Positions 1 through 9,256 of a stretch of 47,955 bases of DNA are shown in pieces (positions within the stretch are counted from its first letter, which is position 1; every line of letters starts with the position of its first letter). The notes under the pieces were generated by a model. It had not been told where the DNA came from, searched no databases, and saw nothing but the letters and a program-made list of their open reading frames with translations. The translations under genes and the position numbers were made by a program. Origin of the DNA: Actinomortierella ambigua (taxonomy: Eukaryota; Mortierellomycota; Mortierellomycetes; Mortierellales; Mortierellaceae); assembly GCA_016098155.1 (NCBI GenBank), contig JAAAJB010000252.1, forward strand, positions 1-47,955, read 5' to 3'.

Positions 1-32
<32 letters not shown>
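1..32. repeat. (CAT)n microsatellite at window edge
   Basis: The window opens with about ten uninterrupted CAT units, followed by a looser CAT/CAA stretch to about 60. On the minus strand this reads (ATG)n. It lies just inside the first intron proposed for the FEN1-like gene, downstream of a GTAAG donor at 37-41, so it is probably intronic rather than coding. Confidence 0.9.
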
Positions 33-813
33 ATCTCTTACCATCATCGTCATCAATCTCTTTCACCAGGGCATAATTTGAAAGAACGCCGAACCTGGAA
101 ATGTTGCAGGTGTAATCGTTTTTCGAGACGATGCCAAGGACGAGCAACTGCTTCTGCGAGAGGTGGATCGCTGTAAGGACAGAGGGTTTGTCGTAAACCA
201 GGAAGTGCGATTGGCCGCAGGGACGATACAAGGTCTTCACCGCGCTGTATATGAGTAGGTCGCTGTCCACGGTGACAACTACGTCTTGCGGCTGGCATGC
301 GGCGGCGATGGCAACGTCAGCCTCGGTGTCGCACAAGAACACCTTCCAGCCATTTTGCTTCATGTGCGACACAAAGGAGGATCGCTGCTCGAGGGTCCAA
401 TGGAAAACCTTGCCGATGTGTTTTCGTGCTGTGGTGAAGTGGTGTTTCCGGAGTCGTTGTCCACCTTGGAGTCGAGCCTGAATTGTCTCCAACGCAATTT
501 GCGCGCGTGGGATGGCAGTTTGACGAGCCGCTTCGCGTTGGAGGGTGGTGGGCCGCTTCTCGTCGCATAGTTTGCCATCGACATACAGGACGAGCTGACT
601 CTTTTCGCCGACTTTGCTTATCCTGCGCTCGAGGGCGGTGTGGGCCTTTTCTAGCTCAAGGGTGCCGTAAGCCCACCTTATAGTGGGGTAAAACGCGGCA
701 GGGACGTCCACATGGACGGTGCCCTCGCAAGTGGACGCTATTTTCTGCGGACGTAAAGGTTGTGGGTCGTGGCCTTTGTCGCGGAGTAGTCTCCAGAAGC
801 CAGGGATACCCAT
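1..813 (-). CDS. FEN1/XPG-like PIN-domain nuclease family protein, 5' exon (partial)
   Basis: The ATG at 813 sits in a good context (GCC before it) and opens a frame reading MGIPGFWRLL, the hallmark N-terminus of the FEN1/XPG (Rad2) structure-specific nuclease superfamily. The reading frame stays open to the left edge. The acidic residues expected of the PIN/FEN active site are all present: D36 (HVDVP), D79 (YVDGK), E164 and D166 (CDTEADVA, XPG-I region), D183 and D185 (VTVDSD), and D233 (KNDY, in place of the helix-two-turn-helix aspartate). Spacing matches FEN1 closely, so catalytic competence is plausible. A GTAAG donor at 37-41 would end the exon at 42; the rest of the gene lies outside the window. 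Divergent FEN1-like proteins of this kind are numerous in Mortierella, as I recall, and may not be the housekeeping FEN1. Alternatives are a true Rad2-family enzyme or a host-domesticated element gene. Confidence 0.8.
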
Positions 814-1563
814 GGCTTCTGCGAGGGATAGAAATGGATGACGAGGAGAGACAGGGGTGTGGAAAGGCCTAAAGAGGGATACAACGGGCCCATTCGAGTC
901 ACGTGTTGTCGCCGTTTCTGATGAATGCCACAGAACGCGCGACACTAATCAATGAAGCACAGTACACGACCAAACTACCCAAACGGATGCCAGCCGCTTG
1001 GCGGGTGCTACATTCACAGCTGCTTAGCAACTACGCGAGCGATGGTGAAGGGGCTGCAAACGAACGCTGAAGCTGGATGGCAACGTCGATCGTCGATCAT
1101 TCATGCTTGGGACCAACCTTCCAGCTAACCTCGCCAGCTTCCCCACTCACCAGCGTGACGGATTGTTCAAGATGACTCCATAGACCTGAAAGATCGTATA
1201 ACTGCTGCTAACAGCACTTTAAGTGTATGAAGAGTCGGTGGTTCAGGACCATTTGACCGCTGGAGGGCATGAAATGGCTACCGAGTGAAGATGCAGGTGA
1301 CACGAGAGCACGCACGGGGCTGCAGGGGGTCGACGCATTCATGTTCAGGGGGGTCTCGCGAAGCCAATGAGTTGCACAAGAACGGCTGACCACAGGAAGC
1401 TAGCGAAAGCAAAAAGGTTACCTCAATGGTAGCCAACATACTAGAGAGACTGGAGAGATAAGAATGAGGCAGGAAAGGGTACAGAATGCGTGGAGCGAGG
1501 TTTCATGGGTGGTATGGCACATTAAGAGATGGGTATAGTAACAAGTAAGGTTGTTGGAGATCC
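814..1563. other. Intergenic spacer between the FEN1-like gene and FRA10AC1-like gene
   Basis: No convincing gene is visible on either strand. The stretch should hold the promoter of the leftward FEN1-like gene (start at 813) and the 3' end region of the FRA10AC1-like gene (stop at 1564-1566). Short open frames here lack recognisable motifs. Confidence 0.6.
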
Positions 1564-2860
1564 CTAGTCAAAGAGTCCTTTAAAGAACGACTCAAAGTCC
1601 TCACGTCCGCCGACATCTGAAACTCTGGTTTTTGGACTTGGTGATCGGCGACGCTTGCGGCTCCTACGGTCATCCTCCCTGTCCTCTCTCCTGCCGACCT
1701 CCCTATCATCCTCCCTGTCCTTTCTCCTGCTGACCTCCCTATCATCTGGTCTTTCCGTATACCGGCTTCGACCTCTGTCGCCGCTGCTACTTTGGCCTCC
1801 ACTAGGGGATCTTTCCCGATCTTTTGAGCGCGAGGGTCCCCGACTTTGACGACGGTCCTTTGACGCACTTTCTTCTTGTCTGCCACGACTACCACCGCTA
1901 CTGCGACTGCGACTGCCACTTCTGCCACTACTGCTGCCACTGCGGCTAGTCCTCTCCGTTGTGGATGATCTCTCTGACTGTAATGCATGCTTGTGCATTT
2001 TCTGGTAGTTGAGTTTGTCTGAGCATGGCTTACAAAGCCGCACTTTGACTAACGCATTGTTCTTGACGCCCATCTCCACATATGCAAAATTGACCTCCCA
2101 GCTATCCAGACCGTTGGCTTCGTCGCAACGCAGACATCCACATGTGAATTGTCCTACAACCATGATATACAAACAATGACAGCAACAAAAGAGGAGAGAG
2201 AGAGATTATGAATAACGAATGAACAGGCATCCACAAGCAAGATACGTGTGCTCCGAGCTATCAAAGGTAAATACAAAGTACGACGTTTTCTTACCTTTTC
2301 CTCGCTTGACTTCATCCTCGTTGCGCCATCGCATGGCAATCCTGCCAATCTGGTAATGCTTGAGCTCCACTAATGCATACTCCTTGAACAACCGGTCATA
2401 ATACTTTTTGGCAAGTCGCTGCTCCCAGCTCAATTCGTCAATGTTGTCATCATCATTCCGTAGAAATCTATGGATCATTTATATTGCAAAATATGTATAG
2501 ATATCAATCATCAGTAAGAGCGGTGTCATGTAGCAAGAGAGGCATCATCCTACATATATACAGGGTGCTTACCGGTGGTTCTCATGTAAGATCTCGAGTT
2601 CTTTTTTGGAGTACTTTCGACGTTTAGAGTCAGAGCGAGAATCTTCGCTGCGATCCCTTTGAAAGTATTTGACATAGGTCGCAATGTACTGTTGGTGCCT
2701 TGACCACTATGTGGAAGCAAGCAAAAGCAACGAGAAACGAAATGGTGGACAACCACTCAGTCAACAGATTCTAACAACCAATTCAACAAGTGTGAATGAC
2801 TGCGTTTCATTCGGGCCATGAGTAACTTACAGCATCGTCCCCTTGTGGCCTCCTGCTCAT
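1564..2860 (-). CDS. FRA10AC1: FRA10AC1-family protein with RS-rich C-terminal tail
   Basis: There are four exons: 2831-2860, 2573-2706, 2295-2467 and 1564-2153, all with GT-AG introns, giving 308 residues that close in frame. Translation across junctions gives the diagnostic FRA10AC1 core: RHQQYIATYVKYF, then HENHRFLRND, then WEQRLAKKYYDRLFKEY, then GKGQFTCGCLRC, and finally SWEVNFAYVE with LRLCKPCSDKLNY. The paired cysteines (CGCLRC and CKPC) look like a zinc site. The last about 130 residues are an Arg/Ser/Asp/Glu-rich tail like those of splicing proteins; it contains a tandem 12-residue repeat (36-bp DNA unit). Human FRA10AC1 is reported as a nuclear, spliceosome-associated protein, so a nuclear mRNA-processing role is inferred. 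The first exon is only 10 codons. The start is the only ATG that joins in frame to exon 2. Confidence 0.9.
1670..1745. repeat. 36-bp coding tandem repeat in the RS/RD tail
   Basis: Two near-identical 36-bp units encode DDREV(S/G)RR(K/E)DRE-type peptides in the C-terminal tail of the FRA10AC1-like protein. The unit keeps the reading frame, so copy number can change without disrupting the gene. Confidence 0.8.
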
Positions 2861-3162
2861 CCTGCTTGTACAAGTAATGAAACCAAGAAAAAGAAAAGGA
2901 AGCCAAAAATTATAAAATTTTGTCCGATGGCTTGCGTCGCTCAAAAAAAAAAATGGAGTATGTAGTACTTCCGTTTTATTGGCATCATTAGAATGTGAAG
3001 GTCGCGGTGCGTGTTCTCCTCGTTGCTGGCGATGGGTGAGTTGGAGTGCAATGGGGCAGGTTGGCTGTCACCGTGAGCTCAGCGTTGCGATCCTCCATGG
3101 AGCTTGCCAACGTACGGTCTCGTGGATTTTTTTTTCTTTCTATATGCATTATAGGGAGCAGC
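2861..3162. other. Spacer upstream of FRA10AC1-like gene and downstream of SUMO
   Basis: About 300 bases between the FRA10AC1-like start (2860) and the SUMO stop (3163-3165). It holds an A-rich run near 2944-2954 and no recognisable gene. It should contain the FRA10AC1-like promoter and the SUMO 3' untranslated region. Confidence 0.6.
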
Positions 3163-3998
3163 TCAGAAAGCACCTCCAACCTGCTCGACCATCACGTCAA
3201 TGGAATCGCCGTCTTCCATCTCGAGCTAGAGAGAGAGAGAAAGATAGAAAAAAAAATAAAGAAGAGAAAGGAAAAGAAAAGAAAAGAAAAGAAAAAGGAT
3301 GGCAGTGGCAAATGAGTTTTCATGCCGGCAGAAAACCGATAGCTACAGCGCTGCCCGCAGGAGATGGGCCAATATGCGCATGCCATTTGTTTGATTGGAT
3401 ATCTGACAAGGTCGTTTCGACACCTTACCAGATCCGGTGTGTGGGTAGGCTGGATACGCTCGCCATCGTACAGGAATCGCACGCTTGCCATGGACTTGCC
3501 CTGGCGCTCGCAATATGCCTCCATCAGCTTCTTGAGCTGTGTTGTCCGCTTGATCTTGAAGAAGACCTCCGTTTGATCCTATGGTCAACAAAGAGTACTA
3601 TTGTTAAGATACATGCATGATAGAGTTTTGGGCGAGCAATAGAAACAATAGTGTCGTTTCTTCCAACGCCCTATACAACGAAAAAAGAGTGGGAGAGGGG
3701 GGAAGGAGGGAGGGGGCGCAGACAGAATCGCGTGGAATGTAGACAGGAGATGCATTCATATGAAGACCATTGTCCATCCGCGTAGAGCCACTGCCTATTC
3801 AACGTCGAGCAAGATGGTGTGTACTGTCTCAGGTGTGGTTGCTGGCAGTTGTCCCTATTGCCACACTCCAGAAATGGGGACATGCAAAAAGGGTGGCGGC
3901 TGATGGCGACGAAGAAGGACACATACAGATCCAACGACTTTGAGGTTGATGTGCTCGACGGCACCAGTTTCAGGCTTCTTCTCGGGCTGGTCGCTCAT
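3163..3998 (-). CDS. SMT3: SUMO (small ubiquitin-like modifier) precursor
   Basis: There are three exons: 3927-3998, 3429-3578 and 3163-3225, all in phase 0, giving 94 residues. The product starts [12 protein letters not shown], continues [20 protein letters not shown] and contains the highly conserved [20 protein letters not shown] region of the beta-grasp fold. It ends VEQVGGAF, so the conjugation diglycine is residues 91-92 and a two-residue AF tail must be removed by a Ulp1/SENP-type protease before E1 (Aos1-Uba2) activation. SUMO is attached to lysines of nuclear and other proteins through Ubc9. No PsiKxE site is obvious in the short N-terminal extension, so SUMO-chain formation at a canonical site is not supported. 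Introns contain GA-rich and A-rich runs but both splice junctions are canonical. Confidence 0.97.
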
Positions 3999-4314
3999 GA
4001 TTTGTTCTAGTGAGATGGAGTCTTGGGAACAAAAGAAGAGTGAAAGTAAAAGGACTCTTGTCGAGCATGGAGGGTTGGGTGGGGCAACCCACTGCTTTGG
4101 AGTGCAATGTGGCTTAGATCACCCTCAGCCGTCCACTCTATCACCTTGCAGCCATCATCAATTAGAAGATATGGGTACGCGCCACCAAATAAAAGAATCT
4201 ATAGTAGAAGATGGCGAACAACTGGACGCGGACGCGGACGCCCTACCGTTTTATTATTTTATTCTATACGCATGGGGGAGAGAGAAGATAGTAGAAAAGG
4301 AAAGGAAAAGGACA
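3999..4314. other. Spacer between SUMO start and the Cys-rich peptide stop
   Basis: About 315 bases holding the presumed SUMO promoter (near 4000-4150) and the 3' untranslated region of the minus-strand Cys-rich peptide gene. No further gene is seen. Confidence 0.6.
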
Positions 4315-4593
4315 TCAATTGCATCTGCTTAGCCGGATATTGCAACTGCCTGTGCAACAGTCGCCGTTTTCATCGCAGAACCCTCCTGATTGAAGGCATT
4401 CTGGCTGTCTCACGACTGTGGTGGCGGACGTGGATGGAGCGCGGGTGTGACAAGCGGCCTCAAAGTCGGGCGGATCTTTTGTTGGGACTGCGATGGCGAC
4501 GGCGATGGCTACTGCTGGAGGAGACAGTAGATGTATCAGAGCAAGGAGAAGGAGGATGTGGAGGTGGAGGTGGGACAGAGAAAGAAGATACAT
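4315..4593 (-). CDS. Small secreted knottin-like cysteine-rich peptide
   Basis: This is a 92-residue product from the ATG at 4593. Residues 1 to about 34 form a strongly hydrophobic, Leu-rich secretion signal. The C-terminal end carries six cysteines at 66, 73, 79, 80, 84 and 91 in the order C-x6-C-x5-CC-x3-C-x6-C, the spacing of an inhibitor cystine knot (knottin). A seventh cysteine lies at residue 48. The frame is open further upstream, but that part reads as low-complexity translation of the leader; the signal peptide makes the internal ATG the better start. Predicted fate is secretion as a disulfide-stabilised peptide. Function cannot be read from the sequence: knottins include protease inhibitors, antimicrobial peptides, toxins and carbohydrate-binding modules. 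I recognise no specific family member. Confidence 0.7.
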   Translation of the reverse strand: MYLLSLSHLHLHILLLLALIHLLSPPAVAIAVAIAVPTKDPPDFEAACHTRAPSTSATTVVRQPECLQSGGFCDENGDCCTGSCNIRLSRCN

Positions 4594-5201
4594 GATAGCA
4601 GAATGTTTAGAGGGGAAGGCGAGAGTGGAATGAAGAGAAATGAGGATCGAAACTAGAAGAACAGCAAAAGGGGAACGAACGGAAGGGGAGAGAGAAGAGA
4701 GAGAGAGAGAGAAAGCAGCACCAGCACCAGCAAGGAACAGAAGCACACGCAACAGCAACAGCAGGCTAAAACTACATACACTACCATGGCATGGAACAAA
4801 CAACAACAAGGTCTCTGGTCGACCGTCCTCCTTTGCCCCGATCGACTCCTGCAGTCGTCTTGGTGGGGTATTTTTGGCCAAAAAGGAGGCAGGGCAAGCG
4901 GGGCGAGCGTCCCTCCATAGCCTATGGAAGTAACACACTACCACAATACTTGAACATCTCCACCACAACAACCCCCTTTTCAATCTCCCCCCATACCCTG
5001 TCAATCTCGGTGTATATATTTATACATTGCGTGTGTATGTGTGTGTACATGCGTGTGTTGTGGAAATGAACGAAACGAAACCGACATTATTCTTTTGATA
5101 CTAAGCATACTAAGTAAACAAAACTCAAGCAGCTGTATAAAAAGGTGTGCGTGTGCCAACAACAACAAAAAAAAACATCAACAAAAGAAAAATAACAGCC
5201 T
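4594..5201. other. Leader/promoter region of Cys-rich peptide and 3' region of PFK
   Basis: About 600 bases without a supported gene. It contains a GA-rich low-complexity run near 4686-4714 and runs of CAA and TGTG near 4730-5060. Expected content is the 5' region of the Cys-rich peptide gene and the 3' untranslated region of phosphofructokinase. Confidence 0.55.
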
Positions 5202-8200
5202 CTACAGCAGGTCAACACGGCGAGCAAGTAGGTGGGCAGTGCGCTTGTAGTCCATCCACCAGGAGTGTGTTGGCTTGCGGTTGCGCATGTCCGTCACCTG
5301 CAACAGCTTCTCCACTGGCGTGAAGCCGACGTCATTGCCCTGGATACCCGCCACCACAATGCTGTCCTCGCTATCCACATAGACTGCTGGTCCAATACCG
5401 CCAATGTTGATATTCTTGCTTGCCCGCTCCTCCACAAAGTCGACAGAGCACAGTGCCAAGCGGGTAGCGCGAATACGATCCATCGGTGAAGGCGCGCCAC
5501 CTTGCTGGACATGTCCCAAGATGGCCGTGCGGGAATCAAACTGCTGATGACCCTCCTCCTTGATGATCGCCGACACAATGTCCGTCGTGTACGTCTTCGA
5601 GGCAGCCTCCGACCGGAGAATGACACGACCCTGCGACTTGCCCTCGGCATCCGCGGCATATCGCTGGCACAAGTGACGGACATCCTTCTGCAAGCGCTCA
5701 AGGGTGATGCCCTCTTCAGGGGTGTAGATTGAAGTCGCTCCTGCAGCCAGTCCTGACATGGCAGCCAAATATCCGACCTTTCCACCATGAACCTCAACCA
5801 CAAACACGCGCTTGCGGCTGGCCGTAGCACTCTGCTTAATGGCATCGCAGGCCTCCATGATGGCGTTCAGACTGGTGTCGCATCCCAAGCTGTAGTCGGT
5901 GCCGGGGACGTTGTTGCTGATCGTCGCAGGGATATGGACCATGGGAATACAAAAGGCGGGGTACTGCTTGCGAGCATTCTTCATCTCCAGACACGCCGTA
6001 AAGGCCTCAAAGCCGCCAATCAGGATCAAGCTCTGAATGTCGTGCTTCTGCATTTGGTACGAGATCATACCAAGATCCATCGAGGGCTGGTCGCGATTAG
6101 TGCCGAGCTCACTACCGCCTCGGGCAATCCAGCCATCAACATCCATCCACCGGAGCTCCTTGACATGGCTTGCCATCAAACCAGGGAAGCCATTGAGGAT
6201 GGCAAGGGGTGTGTGGCCGCGGTTGATGCAGTAGCGAACGATGGCGCGCACAGCTGCATTCATGCCACCAGCCGGTGCTCCAACATTGATGATGCCGATA
6301 CGGAGGGGCTTGGCACTCTTCGCATCAGAGCCGGCGAGTGTCGACGAAAGGAACTGTTGGTATTGGTGGTTGAAGGCTGGGTCACGGAGATCCATTGCCG
6401 CCTGGAAGTCCTTGCGGCCGATAGCCTTGGCTACCTCGCCGGTCTAAATAAATGAAACAAAGACCCGACCAAAAAAGGTCATCGGGTGTCAGAGCGGAAA
6501 ACAAACCTAATATTGATCTAAGGTTTTTCTTTTTTTGCAAGATTTTGATGTCCTTACCAACTTGACAGCCTCCACAAGGTCAACGCGAGTAATCTTGTTC
6601 TCGTTCATGGCAATCACCGGGCTGGGGATGTCAGGGCGGCTATCCAAGACGGCGTTGACGGCCTCGACACCCTGCATAGTGGCAAGGTTACGATCAAATG
6701 CACACGGGGTACCACCGCGTTGGACGTGTCCCAAAATAGTCATGCGAGTGTCGAGGTGGAGGCGCTCGGTCAAAAGATCAACCATATCCTTGGCTGTGAC
6801 AGGTTGCAGGTTGCTATCAATGGCACCCTCACAGACGATAACGATTGTCTTGCGCTTGCCCAAGTCGCGATGTCGCTTAATCTCCTGGCACATGCTCTCG
6901 CGCCAGTCCTCGCCCTGGGGTGGCCGCTCGGGAATGAAGATAAAGTCGGCGCCAGTGGCAATGCCAGCCATCAAGGCCAGCCAACCACAATGGCGACCCA
7001 TGACCTCAACAACAAAGGCACGCGAGTGACTCGAGGCAGTGCTGGAAATGGAGTCGATGCTCTCGCAGATACGGTGGAGACAGGTGACAGCACCAATGGT
7101 AATGTCGGTCGAGGACATATCGTTGTCAATGGAACCAACCAAGCCGACAATGTTGAGATGTGCATGGTCCTTCGCCTCCTGCTCCGTAAGCTCGCCTTGG
7201 CTGACCAACTCTGACAGCAAGGAAGGCCACTCTGCGCGGAAGAGATCGGCACCAGTCAGCGAGCCATCACCACCACAAACAACCAGAGCGTCGATACCCT
7301 CCTTCACCAAGTTTTTGGCAGCCTTGAGTCGACCAGGACGCTCGCGGAAAGCCTTGCAACGAGCAGTTCCAATGACAGTACCACCAGCTGTAAGGTATCC
7401 CTGGACAGAGTCCCACTTCATCTTCCGGATCATATCGCCACCATCCACCAGACCTAGGGAGGTAGTATTACAATCCAAAAAAAAAAAAAAAAAAAAAAAA
7501 ACAATCACCAAAGGAGAATGTTACAAACAAAAAAGAAACAATGATAATCCAAAAAAAAAAAAAAAAAAAAATGATGAATAACCCACTCTTAAAATGTCAA
7601 CACCACCTGCCCACCTGCCTTTTGAGCGCTTTGTTTTTGGTTCCTCCATCACTAACCTTGGTATCCTTCATGAACAGCATATGCGTCACAGCCTCGGAAA
7701 ATGGCGGTGCGGACAACAGCACGGACCGCGGCATTCATTCCAGGAGCGTCTCCTCCAGACGTAAGAATAGCAATCTTGCGGCGCTTTCCTGAAGGCTCCT
7801 GTGACTTAAAGGCTTCGCCAAAAGGCAGGGTGCGATCTCCCTCGATGAGGGTGGATGCTCGCTCCAGCTTTGGCATCGACTTTGGCTCGTATGGGTTGGG
7901 TCTGTCCGTGAAGACCAAAAGATTGTTGAGGGGGTCATGGGCAAAGATGTTGGTGTAGGTGGCTGCCGCCTCTGTAAGGCTGCTCTTCTCACCCTTGATC
8001 TGGTACCGCTGGAATGCCCAAGGCAGGGAGAGAAAATGCTGATCGATCGCCTGGAAAGGGCGGGAGAGAAAAAAAAACACCTCGTCAGTGACATACGTTC
8101 AAATAGTCCCACCCCCTTTGTGCGCCATTGTCCTGATGTAAACATTGCGTTTGACGAGAGAATTCGCCCCTCTTCGCCCCTCGATCTGCCCTCTTCCCTC

Positions 8201-8854
8201 GTGGGCCAAAACACCCACGCCCAAGGTCTCAGAGCTGTCAAATGATTATCTTCCGCGCCGCCACAAGTGCCCGTGACAAACCATGTGTTGAAACCATTGC
8301 CTCTCTGCTCTTCCCTCCTATGTCTCTCCCAACCTCAGCAGTGAACGGTTTAGATTTACAAGGGGCTGATAAGGGTGATAAAGTTTTGACCGTTACTGAT
8401 TGCTTGTTCAAAGGTACCTCGTTGATAACCAGCGCAGGAAGAAAAAAAAGAGATAAACAGTCCTCCTCCCCTCCCCCCTTTTTTTCCCATCCTAGCCCAT
8501 CACCGAATGTCTGTTAGCGTGGTGGATAAGAGGATATCATTGGTAGTTACTCACCTGGATGGTGTTAGAGTGAATGGTAGCGACAGCAGGCACGCAACGC
8601 CAGTCCATTTTTAACGATGTGGCCGTCTTCTTATTCGCAGATGGCGCGAGAGAAATCTTGACAGCAACATCATGAATGTCACTCGTGGAAGAGAAAAGCT
8701 GCAGATATGTTGCGGTGGTATCTTCAGAAGACTCTGTCATGATTGCCTTGAAGCCCAGTTGCTGATACCACGACACAGTGTCATGGTACGAAGTCTTGTT
8801 GGGCGCGTTCAATATAATATTGGAGAGGTGGTTAAGAACCAGGTTGTCCGCCAT
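5202..8854 (-). CDS. PFK1: ATP-dependent 6-phosphofructokinase (fungal/eukaryotic two-domain type)
   Basis: There are four exons: 8555-8854, 7657-8050, 6558-7453 and 5202-6443 (phases 0, 1, 0), giving 943 residues, normal for a fungal PFK subunit. The enzyme converts fructose 6-phosphate plus ATP to fructose 1,6-bisphosphate, the committed step of cytosolic glycolysis. Residues 1 to about 150 are the fungal N-terminal extension, which resembles a glyoxalase fold. The N-terminal PFK half has the ATP loop [11 protein letters not shown] (about 197-206), [11 protein letters not shown] (291-301) and the catalytic GSIDND (338-343). The C-terminal half repeats the fold ([11 protein letters not shown], about 582-592), but the catalytic motif there is ISNNVPGTD, losing the first aspartate, as expected for the regulatory allosteric half. 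Introns 1 to 3 are about 504, 203 and 114 bases; intron 2 carries two long A runs. I see no second subunit gene nearby. Confidence 0.97.
7477..7571. repeat. Two long poly(A) tracts inside PFK intron 2
   Basis: Runs of about 25 A (7477-7501) and about 21 A (7551-7571) lie on the plus strand, i.e. poly(T) on the PFK sense strand just downstream of the donor of the 7454-7656 intron. Exact lengths are likely to be affected by sequencing error. Confidence 0.85.
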
Positions 8855-9256
8855 CTTTGGAAATATTAAAGAAAGCGTGGAGGAGAGAGGGGGGAGAGGA
8901 GGAGGTAACAAAGGAAAGAGAAGGAGAGAGGTTCAATTCACAGGAACACAATGAAGAGATGGAATGGACAAGGCTGTTGGGACAATGAGATTAAATCACC
9001 GAGGGGTAATGAGAAGGGAAGGAAAACAACAAAAAGCAAGAGAGGAAGAAAAGAGGGTGATTTTTATCTGTGTTTTGACACGAAACTGATGACGCTCAAA
9101 TTCGGCAATGGGTGCGAGACACCCGGACAGATCAGACTGAGGCAGATTATGTCTCAGCACCAAGTCTCTTGCGAGAAACACCGAGCAACTGGTAGCCGTA
9201 ATCCTTTAGCCCACCATCCCCCCCTCCCTAAAAATGGTCGATAGCCTTATCGATGT
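8855..9256. other. PFK promoter and RED/IK 3' region
   Basis: About 400 bases between the PFK start (8854) and the RED stop (9257). The first part is purine-rich on the plus strand (C/T-rich leader for PFK), a common feature of strongly expressed fungal genes. No gene is seen. Confidence 0.55.

Noticed and set aside
1208..1393. Small minus-strand ORF between the first two genes
   Set aside because: Sixty-one codons with no motif, no neighbouring exons that extend it and no repeat elsewhere in the window.
4315..5004. A 229-residue version of the Cys-rich peptide
   Set aside because: The upstream 137 residues are low-complexity translation of the leader, and would bury the signal peptide in the middle of the protein.
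5232..7214. Several long plus-strand open frames opposite the PFK exons
   Set aside because: They overlap exons with clear PFK motifs on the minus strand and have no motifs themselves; they are antisense shadows.
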